DNA of 64,000 bases from Staphylococcus schleiferi (GTDB lineage Bacteria > Bacillota > Bacilli > Staphylococcales > Staphylococcaceae). Position 1 is the stretch's first letter, and each line of letters starts with the position of its first letter. Of the stretch, positions 9,700 through 17,933 are shown piece by piece. The position numbers and the translations under genes are program-made. The notes beneath the pieces were generated by a model. It had not been told where the DNA came from. It made no database searches and worked only from the letters and a program-made list of their open reading frames with translations. The stretch covers positions 310,001 to 374,000 of the forward strand of contig NZ_LR962863.1 of the NCBI RefSeq assembly GCF_900458895.1, in the 5' to 3' direction.

Positions 9700-10440
9700 C
9701 TATAAGTAATATTCAGGTTCAGCCATCTGATGGTTGATCGCAAAGTCTTCCATGATTTGATTGCGTAATGCAAGCAGTTGATCATCATTGCGGTTTCTTG
9801 GATGTGACTGTTGAATAGGATATTGTTTGATGATTTGACAACCCTCACCTAACAAGATGACTTCGTCCGAAAGATAAAGGGCCTCATCAATGTCATGTGT
9901 GACCAAAAGTAGCGTAGCATGGGTATGTGTGCGTAAGGTAATCAATTCGTCTTGCAATTTATAACGTGTAAATGCATCTAATGCGCCAAGAGGTTCATCT
10001 AATAAAATCACTTGCGGTTGATGCACAAGGGCACGACAGATGGCAACCCGTTGTTGCATACCTCCAGATAATGCATCCGGGAATTGAGCCCCTGTGCCTT
10101 CTAAACCTACCGTCGCAAGATACGTATTCATTTCAACGGTTGGAATTTTATGTGCTAAACCTAATTGAATGTTGTCCTGAATGGTTTTCCAAGGTAATAA
10201 ATTATGATGTTGGAATAACATTAAACAGTCTGAAGAAGGGGATGTTTTATGTATACCATCAATCGTAACTTGACCGGTGTGAGGGGTTAAAAAACCACCA
10301 ATAAGGTTTAACAGTGTTGATTTTCCGCAACCACTTTTACCGATAAAACTGATAATTTTTCCTTTTGGGATCGTTAAATTAAAATCTCGAATCACATGAT
10401 GTGCGCCAAAATAATGATTGAGTCCTTGAATTTGAATCAT
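9700..10440 (-). CDS. ABC transporter ATPase, SsuB/TauB type
   Basis: This is the energy-coupling subunit. It has Walker A GKSGCGKST, a Q-loop LMLFQHH, signature LSGGMQQR, Walker B VILLDEPLGALD and the switch His in LLVTHDIDEA. All catalytic elements are intact. The frame can start at GTG 10446 or ATG 10440. AAGGAGGG (10446-10453) sits six bases before 10440, so I take MIQIQGLNHYFG. It is the first gene of the importer operon. Confidence 0.82.
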   Translation of the reverse strand: MIQIQGLNHYFGAHHVIRDFNLTIPKGKIISFIGKSGCGKSTLLNLIGGFLTPHTGQVTIDGIHKTSPSSDCLMLFQHHNLLPWKTIQDNIQLGLAHKIPTVEMNTYLATVGLEGTGAQFPDALSGGMQQRVAICRALVHQPQVILLDEPLGALDAFTRYKLQDELITLRTHTHATLLLVTHDIDEALYLSDEVILLGEGCQIIKQYPIQQSHPRNRNDDQLLALRNQIMEDFAINHQMAEPEYYL

Positions 10441-10468
10441 GAACACCCTCCTTAAATCATATAAGAAT

Positions 10469-10532
10469 ACTATGTTTTATAGTTAGAGTAGAGGGAGTGG
10501 ACTTGAATATGAAAACCATTGTCACACTCCCT
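10469..10532. promoter_or_regulatory. Inverted repeats upstream of the ABC importer operon
   Basis: A dyad ACTATGTTTTATAGT (10469-10483, 5-bp perfect arms) lies about 30 bases upstream of the ATPase start. A second repeat has arms AGGGAGTG (10492-10499) and CACTCCCT (10525-10532). They may be an operator and a leader hairpin. No regulator can be assigned, and neither matches the CymR consensus I know. Confidence 0.35.
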
Positions 10533-10643
10533 GAGAATGATATGTCTATGAAGTTGAATTGTATAAAGAGATTTTAAGCGCACAAAATGAGAAAAATAAG
10601 TCATGCGCAGTGTTGTCGTGTTCGGCTGTCATGAAGCGCAATT

Positions 10644-11156
10644 TTAAATTTTTTCAATATCATCGATAGGGGTATCGACTGCTTCGCGTGCACGACGAAC
10701 CGCATCTTCATTTGGTGCGTTATATAAGCAGACGCATTTGGTCATATCTTCACAGACGTAAGTTCTTTGAAATTGTACTTCAGGAACTTCTTCATAGTGA
10801 ACAGAGTTTTTCTTTTTACGTTCTAAATATTGGTCCATTGTGATCCCTTCTGGAATATTCCAAGTCACGAGGTAATCTATAGAAACGTCTCCTTTTTTTA
10901 TTTCATCTAAGTCTTTGCCTACAAGGCGCACTTCTTTAACAAGACTCACTTGTATGGACGCATCTTCTAGAAATTGTTTTGCTTCTGCTTCGCTGTCACT
11001 TTCCACAATAAAATAACCATGTGACAGGTCTTCAGTCACTTGTACTTCAATCAGTTCTGGTCCGGGTTTTTCAGAAAGCAGTTTGACCTTTTCATCTAAT
11101 TCGACTGATGATTTTGCAAAAGATAAATTTTGTGTTTCTAATAAAAATAGTGCCAT
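10644..11156 (-). CDS. DUF4242-like duplicated-domain protein
   Basis: This 170-residue cytosolic protein without signal peptide looks like two ferredoxin-like alpha/beta repeats. The first half contains MALFLLETQN and ELIEVQVTEDLSHGYFIVESDSEAEAKQFL. The second contains SIDYLVTWNIPEG and FQRTYVCEDMTKCVCLYNAPNEDAVRRARE. The pattern of a short strand, a central Cys/Asp segment and an Asn-Glu-Asp-Ala helix is that of DUF4242 / SCO4226-type proteins, some of which bind nickel. A function here is not known. A start at 11174 is possible, but GGAGG at 11165-11169 points to ATG 11156. It is monocistronic, with 200 bases to the next minus-strand gene. Confidence 0.6.
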   Translation of the reverse strand: MALFLLETQNLSFAKSSVELDEKVKLLSEKPGPELIEVQVTEDLSHGYFIVESDSEAEAKQFLEDASIQVSLVKEVRLVGKDLDEIKKGDVSIDYLVTWNIPEGITMDQYLERKKKNSVHYEEVPEVQFQRTYVCEDMTKCVCLYNAPNEDAVRRAREAVDTPIDDIEKI

Positions 11157-11471
11157 AAATAGAACCTCCATCAATTAAGATACAGCTATACTATAATAAT
11201 TCCTATCAGAAAACAAGGGATTTTAGAAAGATAAATCTGAATTTTTTGATAATAAAAAAGTTACGAAAATAATTGTACGGTTGTTAATTAAAACTTAAAA
11301 TTTTTTTGTTTTTTGAATTAGGACGATCAACCTATAAAGTCACTTTGTAACTGTGTGTTTTCAACATGGCTTTGACTCGAATTTTCACCACGAGTTATAA
11401 TGATATGCACATGTAAGACAGGATGTGGAATACCAAGGCATTTATTCATATTGAAGACAGGAGTGGGAGAG

Positions 11472-11927
11472 ATGTATCAAAGGATTGTCATTGTGGGGAC
11501 ACCAGGGTCTGGGAAGTCAACACTTGCTGAAAGAATAGGGGAACGATTACATATTCCTGTAACGCATTTAGACCAATTTGCCTGGGAAGATGGGGAATTG
11601 ATGGCACCGCATATTTTAGAACAGCGCATCGTTAATTTAGTTAAAAATGAAAAGTGGATTTGTGACGGTACTTATTCGGAGACGCTTGAACTTCGAATCA
11701 AAAATGCGGATTTATTGATTTGGCTTACAGATTCAAGATGGAAATGTATTTTGCGCGTGCTTTATCGTTACGTCAAAAGTAAATTTAGTCCTCAAATTGG
11801 TCATAACCCAGACATTATCAGCTTAGATTTTCTAATCTATATATGGAACTACAATAAAAAGTTTGAAGCATTAATCAATGAATGCTATGCACCTTATCGC
11901 TCAAACTGTCAATTATGGATACGGTGA
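11472..11927 (+). CDS. P-loop kinase-like protein (FlaR / topology-modulation family)
   Basis: This small nucleotide-binding protein has Walker A GTPGSGKST at residues 8-16, HLDQFAW, and KWICDGTYSETLELRI, followed by the DLLIWLTDSRW hinge. These are the hallmarks of the FlaR/adenylate-kinase-like group, whose physiological role is unclear. From MYQRIVIVG (GGGAG upstream) it has 151 residues, about 20 fewer than usual. It ends abruptly at CQLWIR without the usual Lys-rich terminal helix. An upstream in-frame extension to 11400 lacks conserved sequence. Truncation by point mutation is possible; no alternative frame gives an obvious continuation. Confidence 0.6.
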   Translation: MYQRIVIVGTPGSGKSTLAERIGERLHIPVTHLDQFAWEDGELMAPHILEQRIVNLVKNEKWICDGTYSETLELRIKNADLLIWLTDSRWKCILRVLYRYVKSKFSPQIGHNPDIISLDFLIYIWNYNKKFEALINECYAPYRSNCQLWIR

Positions 11928-11985
11928 TTTTTTCAAATATGTTAATTGAGATTGTAAGCAAGTTATAGTAAAAATTGAAAATAAT

Positions 11986-12025
11986 ATAAAAAACCGGGGC
12001 TGGGATTTCGTTTCCAGCCTCGGTT
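11986..12025 (-). terminator. Terminator of the redoxin gene
   Basis: A GC-rich hairpin (11992-12005 with 12011-12025, tight loop) is followed on the minus strand by T6. It also faces the end of the plus-strand kinase gene and may serve both. Confidence 0.8.
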
Positions 12026-12079
12026 CAATTGTTGTAGTGCAAATTTAAAATGAACGCAACTGCATACTTCAGCGATACT

Positions 12080-12595
12080 TTATGATTGGCTTTGGTATGT
12101 TTTTTTAATATATTGGATTGTTTTACGAAGTTCAGTCATTGTTGGGCGTCCGAATGGATTCGTTTGTTTTTGTTGATATAACAAACGATTGTCTTCAGAT
12201 ATTAAGAAATAAGCTGGCTCGTTATGTGCGCCGTGATCATCATAAATAGAGTCATCTGGGTGTTTGAAAACACCGTAAGTATCTGCAAATTTTGAGTCTT
12301 TATCTACTAAAACTGGATAAGGGACGTTTTTTTCTTCTACCATTTTTTGTAAGTTTTCAGCGCTATCATCTGAAGTTAAGATAATTTTGATATCTTTTCC
12401 TTCAAAATAACCTTTATTTTTAATTAATTGATCCAACTCTTCCATACATACTGGACACCAAGAACCACGGAAATTAATCACGAAATACCATTGGTTTGGG
12501 TAGTCTTGTTGAAATTGATGGAAATTAAAAGTTGAATCATCTGTTGCTTTAAGTTCAAAGTTAGGCATTTGTGCGCCAAGTTTAAATTCAGTCAT
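12080..12595 (-). CDS. Thioredoxin-fold redoxin / AhpC-TSA family protein
   Basis: This 171-residue cytosolic protein has the alkyl-hydroperoxide-reductase/TSA fold. It starts with FKLGAQMPNFELKATDDSTFNF. The active-site strand reads NFRGSWCPVCMEELDQL with a CPVC dithiol at about residues 47-50. DSKFADTYGVFKHPDD is also typical of the family. The two closely spaced Cys make a thiol-disulfide oxidoreductase or 2-Cys peroxiredoxin-like role likely. The substrate is unknown. It is a single gene with its own terminator. Confidence 0.75.
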   Translation of the reverse strand: MTEFKLGAQMPNFELKATDDSTFNFHQFQQDYPNQWYFVINFRGSWCPVCMEELDQLIKNKGYFEGKDIKIILTSDDSAENLQKMVEEKNVPYPVLVDKDSKFADTYGVFKHPDDSIYDDHGAHNEPAYFLISEDNRLLYQQKQTNPFGRPTMTELRKTIQYIKKTYQSQS

Positions 12596-12767
12596 ACATG
12601 AAAACTCCTTTCAAGTAGTCGTAATATATATTCAATATATCATTATTGAATATAATATAAAAACGGAAAGCTTGAGTGCTGTAAATCTAAATGACGTTAT
12701 GAATTTGTTTTTGGAAGCATGATGAAGGAAAAAACATACTAGAATAGCTTAAATGTAGATAATAATA

Positions 12768-12781
12768 AGATAGCGCTTTCT
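12768..12781. promoter_or_regulatory. Candidate cre site upstream of rbsK
   Basis: AGATAGCGCTTTCT matches 11 of 14 positions of the cre consensus TGWAAGCGYTWWCA. It lies 145 bases before the ribokinase start in a 330-base gap that otherwise shows only A/T-rich sequence. It would link ribose use to CcpA. Confidence 0.4.
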
Positions 12782-12925
12782 AAAAAGTGATATCGATATT
12801 CGTAGTGGGAAAAACAAAACACTAGAATATATTTGAAATTTAAATTTATAGGTATCATTATATTAGCAAAATGACGGGCAAATGGATAAGATGGAATAGA
12901 AGAGAAACATCAAGGAGGAATCGTT

Positions 12926-13810
12926 ATGCAACACATATATGTAATTGGAAGCGCTTCAATGGATTTGGTTGTGTCTTCAGAAATTGTACCTGAACAAGGA
13001 GAGACGGTTTTGGGTGAGCATTTTTTCACAACTCCAGGCGGTAAAGGCGCAAATCAAGCCGTTGCAGCAGCTAGGTTAGGTGATCATGTTCACATGATCG
13101 GATGTGTAGGTAATGATACATTCGGAACACAACTTAAAGAGAATTTCGAACGAAATGGCGTACAGATGGACGGCATTCAAGTGATTGATTCCGTACCAAC
13201 GGGAACAGCACATATCACACTTTCTCAAAACGATAACCGTATTATTGTTGTGCCTTCTGCGAACTATGAAGTGACACCACAGCGAATTCAACCTTTTTTA
13301 GAACGTTTAAAACCGAAAGATATCGTCTTAATCCAACAAGAAATACCTGAAGAAACAGTGAAACATGTCATTGCGTATTGTTATGAACATGAAGTGATTT
13401 CTATTCTAAATCCAGCACCTTATCGTGAGATTCCACAACAGATGATTGAACAAGCAACATACTTAACACCTAATGAAACTGAAAGTGCCAAAATGTTCGA
13501 TGGCGTGTCTATCGAAACTGCACTTGAAAAGTACCCGAATCAATTGATTGTGACATTAGGTTCAGCAGGGGCAATTTATCATAATGGAGATTCACTCGTG
13601 AAAGTGCCAAGTTTTAAAAGAACAGTCAAAGATACGACAGGTGCAGGCGATACTTTTAATGGTGCGCTAGCAGTCGGTTTACAAAAAGGATATACACTGA
13701 CAAAAGCCATTGAATTTGCTAATTTAGCGGCAAGTCATTCAGTGACTGGTATGGGTGCACAAGGTGGTATGCCTTATCTTGATGATTTAAAAAAAGAATT
13801 TGAAATATAA
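12926..13810 (+). CDS. rbsK: Ribokinase
   Basis: This enzyme phosphorylates D-ribose with ATP to ribose-5-phosphate. It is a 294-residue PfkB-family sugar kinase. Near the N-terminus it has the sugar-binding segment GSASMDLVV and TPGGKGANQAVAAARLG (PfkB signature 1). Near residue 240 it has DTTGAGDTFNGA, the anion hole and catalytic Asp. AAGGAGGA precedes the ATG. rbsD and a ribose transporter, which often accompany rbsK in staphylococci, are not adjacent. Confidence 0.88.
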   Translation: MQHIYVIGSASMDLVVSSEIVPEQGETVLGEHFFTTPGGKGANQAVAAARLGDHVHMIGCVGNDTFGTQLKENFERNGVQMDGIQVIDSVPTGTAHITLSQNDNRIIVVPSANYEVTPQRIQPFLERLKPKDIVLIQQEIPEETVKHVIAYCYEHEVISILNPAPYREIPQQMIEQATYLTPNETESAKMFDGVSIETALEKYPNQLIVTLGSAGAIYHNGDSLVKVPSFKRTVKDTTGAGDTFNGALAVGLQKGYTLTKAIEFANLAASHSVTGMGAQGGMPYLDDLKKEFEI

Positions 13811-13824
13811 ATTGACGTTATATT

Positions 13825-13892
13825 AAAGAAGTGGGACATATCGTTTTAATAACTTCCAAAAACGAGGTTACGATCATGTGTCACTTCTTTTG
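13825..13892 (+). terminator. rbsK terminator
   Basis: A long imperfect stem begins AAAGAAGTG and ends CACTTCTTT, followed by TTGG and a T-rich tract, immediately after the rbsK stop. Confidence 0.6.
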
Positions 13893-13912
13893 GTTCTTCA
13901 TTTTTTATGGTG

Positions 13913-13938
13913 GGATGACATAAGTCATCCTGCTTTTT
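13913..13938 (+). terminator. Second hairpin after rbsK
   Basis: GGATGAC-ATAA-GTCATCC is a perfect 7-bp stem followed by TGCTTTTTTG, a compact intrinsic-terminator shape. It lies directly upstream of the transposase remnant and could have been part of the element's left end. Confidence 0.6.
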
Positions 13939-14011
13939 TGTACAAAAATAGCGCAAATGCCTCTATAATTTTAAGTGACTAAACCAAAAATAAAGGAGAC
14001 ATATTGCGACT

Positions 14012-14473
14012 ATGTGTAATGATATATTAAAGTTACTAAAAATTAAAGATAATAATATTAAAATCACTAAAGTTGAAGAAGATGTAGTTATTAGAGGTAA
14101 GAAATCTAACGTCATCTTTGGTACCCTTTCATACAAGCCTATGACTTGTCCTCACTGTTATCATACGAATCCAAACCGAATACACAAACACGGAAAACGT
14201 TTATCGCGAATTACTTTTTTAAGATTCCAAGAGATAGCAGTGTATTTAAATCTGTTAAAACAACGTTTTAAATGTAGGGTTTGTGGTCGGACTTTTACTT
14301 CTAAAACAAATGTTGTTGAGGATAACTGTTTTATCTCAAACCATGTTCAGAAAGCCATTATAGATAAAGCAACACAAGTTCGCTCAGAAACTGATATCGC
14401 AAGTGATTGTAACGTTTCTGCATCTTCTGTAAAACGTGTGATTCATAAAGTAAGCAATGCCACTTTTCAATAG
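14012..14473 (+). pseudogene. ISL3-family transposase, N-terminal fragment
   Basis: The 153 residues match the N-terminal part of ISL3-type transposases. They contain a zinc-ribbon CPHCYHTN...RIHKHGKR followed by a second cysteine pair KCRVCGRTF, and then a helix-turn-helix (ETDIASDCNVSASSVKRVIHKV). Full-length proteins are about 430 residues with a DDE domain. Here the frame stops after NATFQ, and no DDE domain is found in any frame downstream. It is therefore a dead remnant, and inverted terminal repeats are not recognisable. A good ribosome site (AAAGGAGA) is still present. Confidence 0.8.
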
Positions 14474-14847
14474 TGAAATTGCTTAAATAGATTGCGTACC
14501 GAGTCGAGACTCCCGAGGCATAGAGCCGAAACCGAAAATCCATTTTGGCTTCTTATGAGCTACAATAAAAGCCAAAATTAGTTGAGGTAAGGCGCCTGGG
14601 AAAGCGAGACTCGAAGAAGCAATCGGAAGTTTGCGACTTAATTATTATAGACACATAACCACCATATAAAGTGTACAGCCCTTCTTTTTTATACATAGAC
14701 CATATATAGCATTGGTTGAGATATATTCAAAGGTCTTCGGTAGTATCGAGTTGCTACTCAAAGTGAAGTGTCTGTCATTAACATGTGTAAGGTGGAAAGT
14801 CGGAATATCAAGAAGGAGACTCAATCAAAAGGCAAATAAAATAAGGG

Positions 14848-14879
14848 ACCCCAGATGTGAGATGAAGCACATCTGGGGT
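14848..14879. repeat. Perfect 12-bp inverted repeat
   Basis: ACCCCAGATGTG and CACATCTGGGGT are separated by eight bases. It has terminator-like stem strength but is followed by ATAAAGG rather than a T-run. It may be a relic of an element end or an RNA hairpin. Confidence 0.6.
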
Positions 14880-15707
14880 ATAAAGGTTTTAAGATTTTAA
14901 GATGATTTTTAATTATCTAGAGTTGTAAAAATGATACTAGATGTTTCGAGACTATTGATATATACGAAAGGGAGTGTATCGATATACCAACAATCCGCGC
15001 TACTATAGAATCAAGTTGTAATTATTTGGAGGTGTTACGCTTATAGGGGTATGGCGTAACGACCATCGTGTATCACTATGCTAAGGGCTATTTGACATAA
15101 TGATACATGTGCTCTTAGTGACATTATCATATTGTCGGTAGAATCACATGTACTAGAGGGATGACATGCGATTTTGTTATGACAATTCACTAGGAGTTCA
15201 TACCTGTTGTTTAATCTTACTTTAGCTATGGAGGATAAACATTTCTGTTGTAACAATCCGCCATCTGTTAATGGCCTAAAATTGTTCAACTTGGCTTTTA
15301 CTTGTTAAGGGAATATTAATTCTTGCCTACTGTTGTCCTTTAAGGAATGACTGATATGTGTATGATTTTGACCCTTTGCTGAAGTGACCTATACGATAGA
15401 AAAATAAATCATGTCGAATTTGTAAGTCATGTTTAAAAATGGCTTCAAATTGAATTGTGTGCACACAATCATTGTCATTACGACGACAAATTTAGATTTC
15501 TATAGCAATCGAGATAACTACCAACATAAAATATGAAAGTATGAATATCTCAATTGTCATGTTCAAAAGATGCACGTGACTTCATTAATTTATTCAAAAC
15601 GTTCATACGGTCATCACAGAGTACGCATGAGACCATGCCTTTGAGACCAGATGAATCATTGTAAAAAAATGATAAGTGGACATTCACTTGTTATTCACGT
15701 ATATCAA

Positions 15708-15774
15708 TTTGAACACTTTTAAGATAGCATATAATTTTAGCTTTGTAAATCAAAAAGTTAGGCAAACCTAAAAA
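15708..15774 (+). promoter_or_regulatory. Orphan promoter with MntR-like operator
   Basis: TTTGAA (15708-15713) and TATAAT (15730-15735) are spaced 16 bases. About 22 bases downstream, TTAGG-CAAA-CCTAA (15758-15771) has the same AGG-N4-CCT dyad as the operator upstream of mntH. The ATG that follows (15780) is closed by a stop after six codons. No gene is served by this promoter in the present sequence. Confidence 0.45.
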
Positions 15775-16210
15775 TATTTATGAATGATGCTATTTTATAG
15801 GGTTTATTAGTATTTTAGAGAAATAAAATAGTGCCATTTTTAGCAATAAATTTATATGAAATTCGAAGCGTATTATTGTGAGAAAGTAATCTATTAATAT
15901 AAGAAGTAAAATATTTAAAAGCCTGATCGTGACGTGTAATGACTGATAGAGTGTTCTTTTGAAAAAGTCTTTGATCATTACATTTAACGGTGAGGTTTAT
16001 TTTTTCTGTCGTATAAAATATTTTGTCATAAGATAAACTCAATCGATAAGATAAATCAAAAATAAAAGAGTTAAACATGATTGAGTAGATGTATTTGCCT
16101 GGCAAGTAAAGGGGAAAATGCGGTATTTACGCCACTTATAACCTTCATCATCTTATATTTTGTTTCATTCTTATATATATAAATAATTGGAAAATATATA
16201 AGAAATGACT

Positions 16211-16236
16211 GTTAATAATTATTTAAGAATTATTAA
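16211..16236. promoter_or_regulatory. Dyad with SaeR-like box upstream of saeP
   Basis: GTTAA-N6-TTTAA (16211-16226) matches the SaeR direct-repeat consensus GTTAA-N6-GTTAA at all but one base. It overlaps a perfect 9-bp inverted repeat, TTAATAATT (16212-16220) with AATTATTAA (16228-16236). It lies about 80 bases before saeP, where autoregulation of the main sae promoter would be expected. Confidence 0.5.
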
Positions 16237-16314
16237 TACCTAGTTTATGTCAATCAACAATCACGTTATTTACAATGATACATGTAATATCAATTTAGAA
16301 AGAAGGAATTATTT

Positions 16315-16749
16315 ATGAATATAAAAATGGCTTTAGTTTCAGGTGCATTAGCGACAACATTTTTATTAGGTGCTTGTGGCAATGACAACATGGACAAAAA
16401 AGAAGACAACAAAGCTGAGACATCTATGCAAGATAAAAATGTAGATAACTCAAAAGTAATGAAATCAGGTACTTTTAAAGGTGAAAACAACGAAACAGTT
16501 AAAGGTAAAGCTGAAATCAAAGACGGTAAGTTAATGTTAACAGACTACGAATCATCAAAAGGTCCAGACTTACACGTTTACTTAACTAAAGGTAACGACA
16601 TCAAAAAAGGTGAAAAATTAGACGAAGTTAAGTATGACGAGTCTACACAAACTTTTGACCTTAAAGGTGTTAAAGCAGAAGACTACGATACAGTGACTAT
16701 CTACTGTGACAAAGCACACGTTATCTTCGGTTCTGCAAAACTTAAATAA
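16315..16749 (+). CDS. saeP: SaeP: DM13-domain lipoprotein of the sae system
   Basis: This 144-residue surface lipoprotein has a signal peptide with a lipobox ending LLGAC (Cys19). A Lys/Asp-rich linker follows, and then a DM13 domain from about residue 48. That domain contains SGTFKGENNETVKGKAEI, GPDLHVYLTKG and a terminal YCDKAHVIFGSAKL with its Cys. In S. aureus SaeP works with SaeQ to return the SaeS kinase to its resting state by activating its phosphatase activity. It is the first of four same-strand genes, 61 bases before saeQ. A ribosome site AGAAGGAA precedes the start. Confidence 0.88.
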   Translation: MNIKMALVSGALATTFLLGACGNDNMDKKEDNKAETSMQDKNVDNSKVMKSGTFKGENNETVKGKAEIKDGKLMLTDYESSKGPDLHVYLTKGNDIKKGEKLDEVKYDESTQTFDLKGVKAEDYDTVTIYCDKAHVIFGSAKLK

Positions 16750-16810
16750 TCATCAAGACAAACATCAAGTAATCAACAAGAAACAACATCAATAAGAAAG
16801 GAGTGAAGAT

Positions 16811-17269
16811 ATGTCGATAGCTTATAAAGTCTTAATTCTCCTTATTCGTTTAGGCTCAGGTTTTTATATACTGATGCAAGGCTTTGAAAAGTTAACAGGT
16901 GGATTTGCAATTGACGGGCTTGTGTCAGTCATTCGTGACAACCAAGATTCCCCCCAATGGTTTAAGACATTTTTCGAGTTCGGTGTTGCAAATCATTTAG
17001 AACTTTTCAAGTGGATGGTACAACTTGGTGAGATTGCCATTGGTTTAGGTCTCATTTTAGGTGTGTTATCTTACACTGCGAGTTTCTTTGGCGTGTTCAT
17101 TATGTTAAATTATATTTTAGCTGATATGATTTTTACTTACCCAGTGCAACTTTTATTCTTTGTCATTTTATTAATGAATAAAGAAACATTAGCGGCAATT
17201 AGTTTAAATCATTTCATCAAACGTAAAAATATAAGGAATGATGAAAATGGCGCACATACTCATAGTTGA
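16811..17269 (+). CDS. saeQ: SaeQ: DoxX-type membrane protein of the sae system
   Basis: This 152-residue membrane protein has four hydrophobic helices and the DoxX pattern ([19 protein letters not shown], then [13 protein letters not shown]). In S. aureus it associates with SaeP and SaeS to promote SaeS phosphatase activity. AAAGGAG precedes the start. Its last 23 bases overlap saeR, indicating translational coupling. Confidence 0.87.
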   Translation: MSIAYKVLILLIRLGSGFYILMQGFEKLTGGFAIDGLVSVIRDNQDSPQWFKTFFEFGVANHLELFKWMVQLGEIAIGLGLILGVLSYTASFFGVFIMLNYILADMIFTYPVQLLFFVILLMNKETLAAISLNHFIKRKNIRNDENGAHTHS

Positions 17270-17933
17270 TGACGAGCAAGACATCAGAGAAATCTGTAAA
17301 ACTTATTTCGAATATGAAGGCTATCACGTTTCAACCGCATCTAATGGCGTAGAAGCAATGGAATTGTTGGATACCCATGTGGATGTCATGGTAATTGATA
17401 TCATGATGCCCGAGATGAATGGTTACGAAGTTGTACGTGAAATGAAGAATAAAGGACTCGACATCCCATATATTTATCTAACTGCTAAAACGAGCGAACA
17501 TGACACCATCTTCGGTTTAATGTTGGGGGCTGATGACTATGTCAAAAAACCATTCAGTCCACGTGAATTAGTCATACGTGTTAAAAATCTTCTGCACCGT
17601 GTCAACGTCACAAGTCCTTCCACACAAGACACGATTCGCTGTGGAAAACTCGTATTAAATAATTTAACTAAAACCGTAGAATTAGAGGGAGAACTTATCC
17701 CATTCCGCATCAAAGAGTTCGAATTGTTATGGCATTTTGCAAATAATGAATCAGTCGCATTGTCCAAGACAGATTTGTTAGAACAAGTTTGGGGTTATGA
17801 GTATTATGAAGATATGAACACGCTTAATGTTCATGTCCATCGTATTCGCGAAAAACTAGAAAAATATGGCTATGACGACTATATTATCGCAACGGTATGG
17901 GGTCTAGGCTATAAGTTTCAGAGGCAGATTTAA
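17247..17933 (+). CDS. saeR: SaeR: OmpR-family response regulator
   Basis: This is the DNA-binding regulator of exoprotein and virulence genes. The receiver domain has the acidic pair DDEQD, the phosphoacceptor Asp in [13 protein letters not shown] (about residue 51), the Thr in YLTAKT and the Lys in [10 protein letters not shown]. The C-terminal winged helix shows [17 protein letters not shown] and [13 protein letters not shown]...TVWGLGYKF. The frame opens at 17238, but AAGGA is nine bases before ATG 17247, giving MAHILIVDD and 228 residues, as in S. aureus. saeS begins directly after its stop. Confidence 0.93.
   Translation: MAHILIVDDEQDIREICKTYFEYEGYHVSTASNGVEAMELLDTHVDVMVIDIMMPEMNGYEVVREMKNKGLDIPYIYLTAKTSEHDTIFGLMLGADDYVKKPFSPRELVIRVKNLLHRVNVTSPSTQDTIRCGKLVLNNLTKTVELEGELIPFRIKEFELLWHFANNESVALSKTDLLEQVWGYEYYEDMNTLNVHVHRIREKLEKYGYDDYIIATVWGLGYKFQRQI

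Larger units (their letters stand above)
14474..16205. other. Gene-poor region between IS remnant and sae operon
   Basis: About 1.7 kb has no convincing gene. Short ORFs on both strands (for example 15041-15289 and 15815-16105 on the minus strand) lack ribosome sites and protein-like composition. From 14500 to 14640 it holds degenerate repeat-like sequence with motifs such as CGAGACTC and GAGCCGAAACCGAAA. A perfect hairpin lies at 14848-14879 and an orphan promoter at 15708-15774. It looks like a decayed insertion or deletion scar. Confidence 0.55.

Noticed and set aside
15041..15289. 82-residue minus-strand ORF in the gene-poor region
   Set aside because: No ribosome site, no recognisable domain and mixed composition. 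The surrounding sequence looks decayed.
15790..16105. Two overlapping minus-strand ORFs of 62 and 96 residues
   Set aside because: They overlap each other in different frames, lack ribosome sites and are biased to Phe, Ile, Lys and Asn as expected from A/T-rich noncoding DNA.
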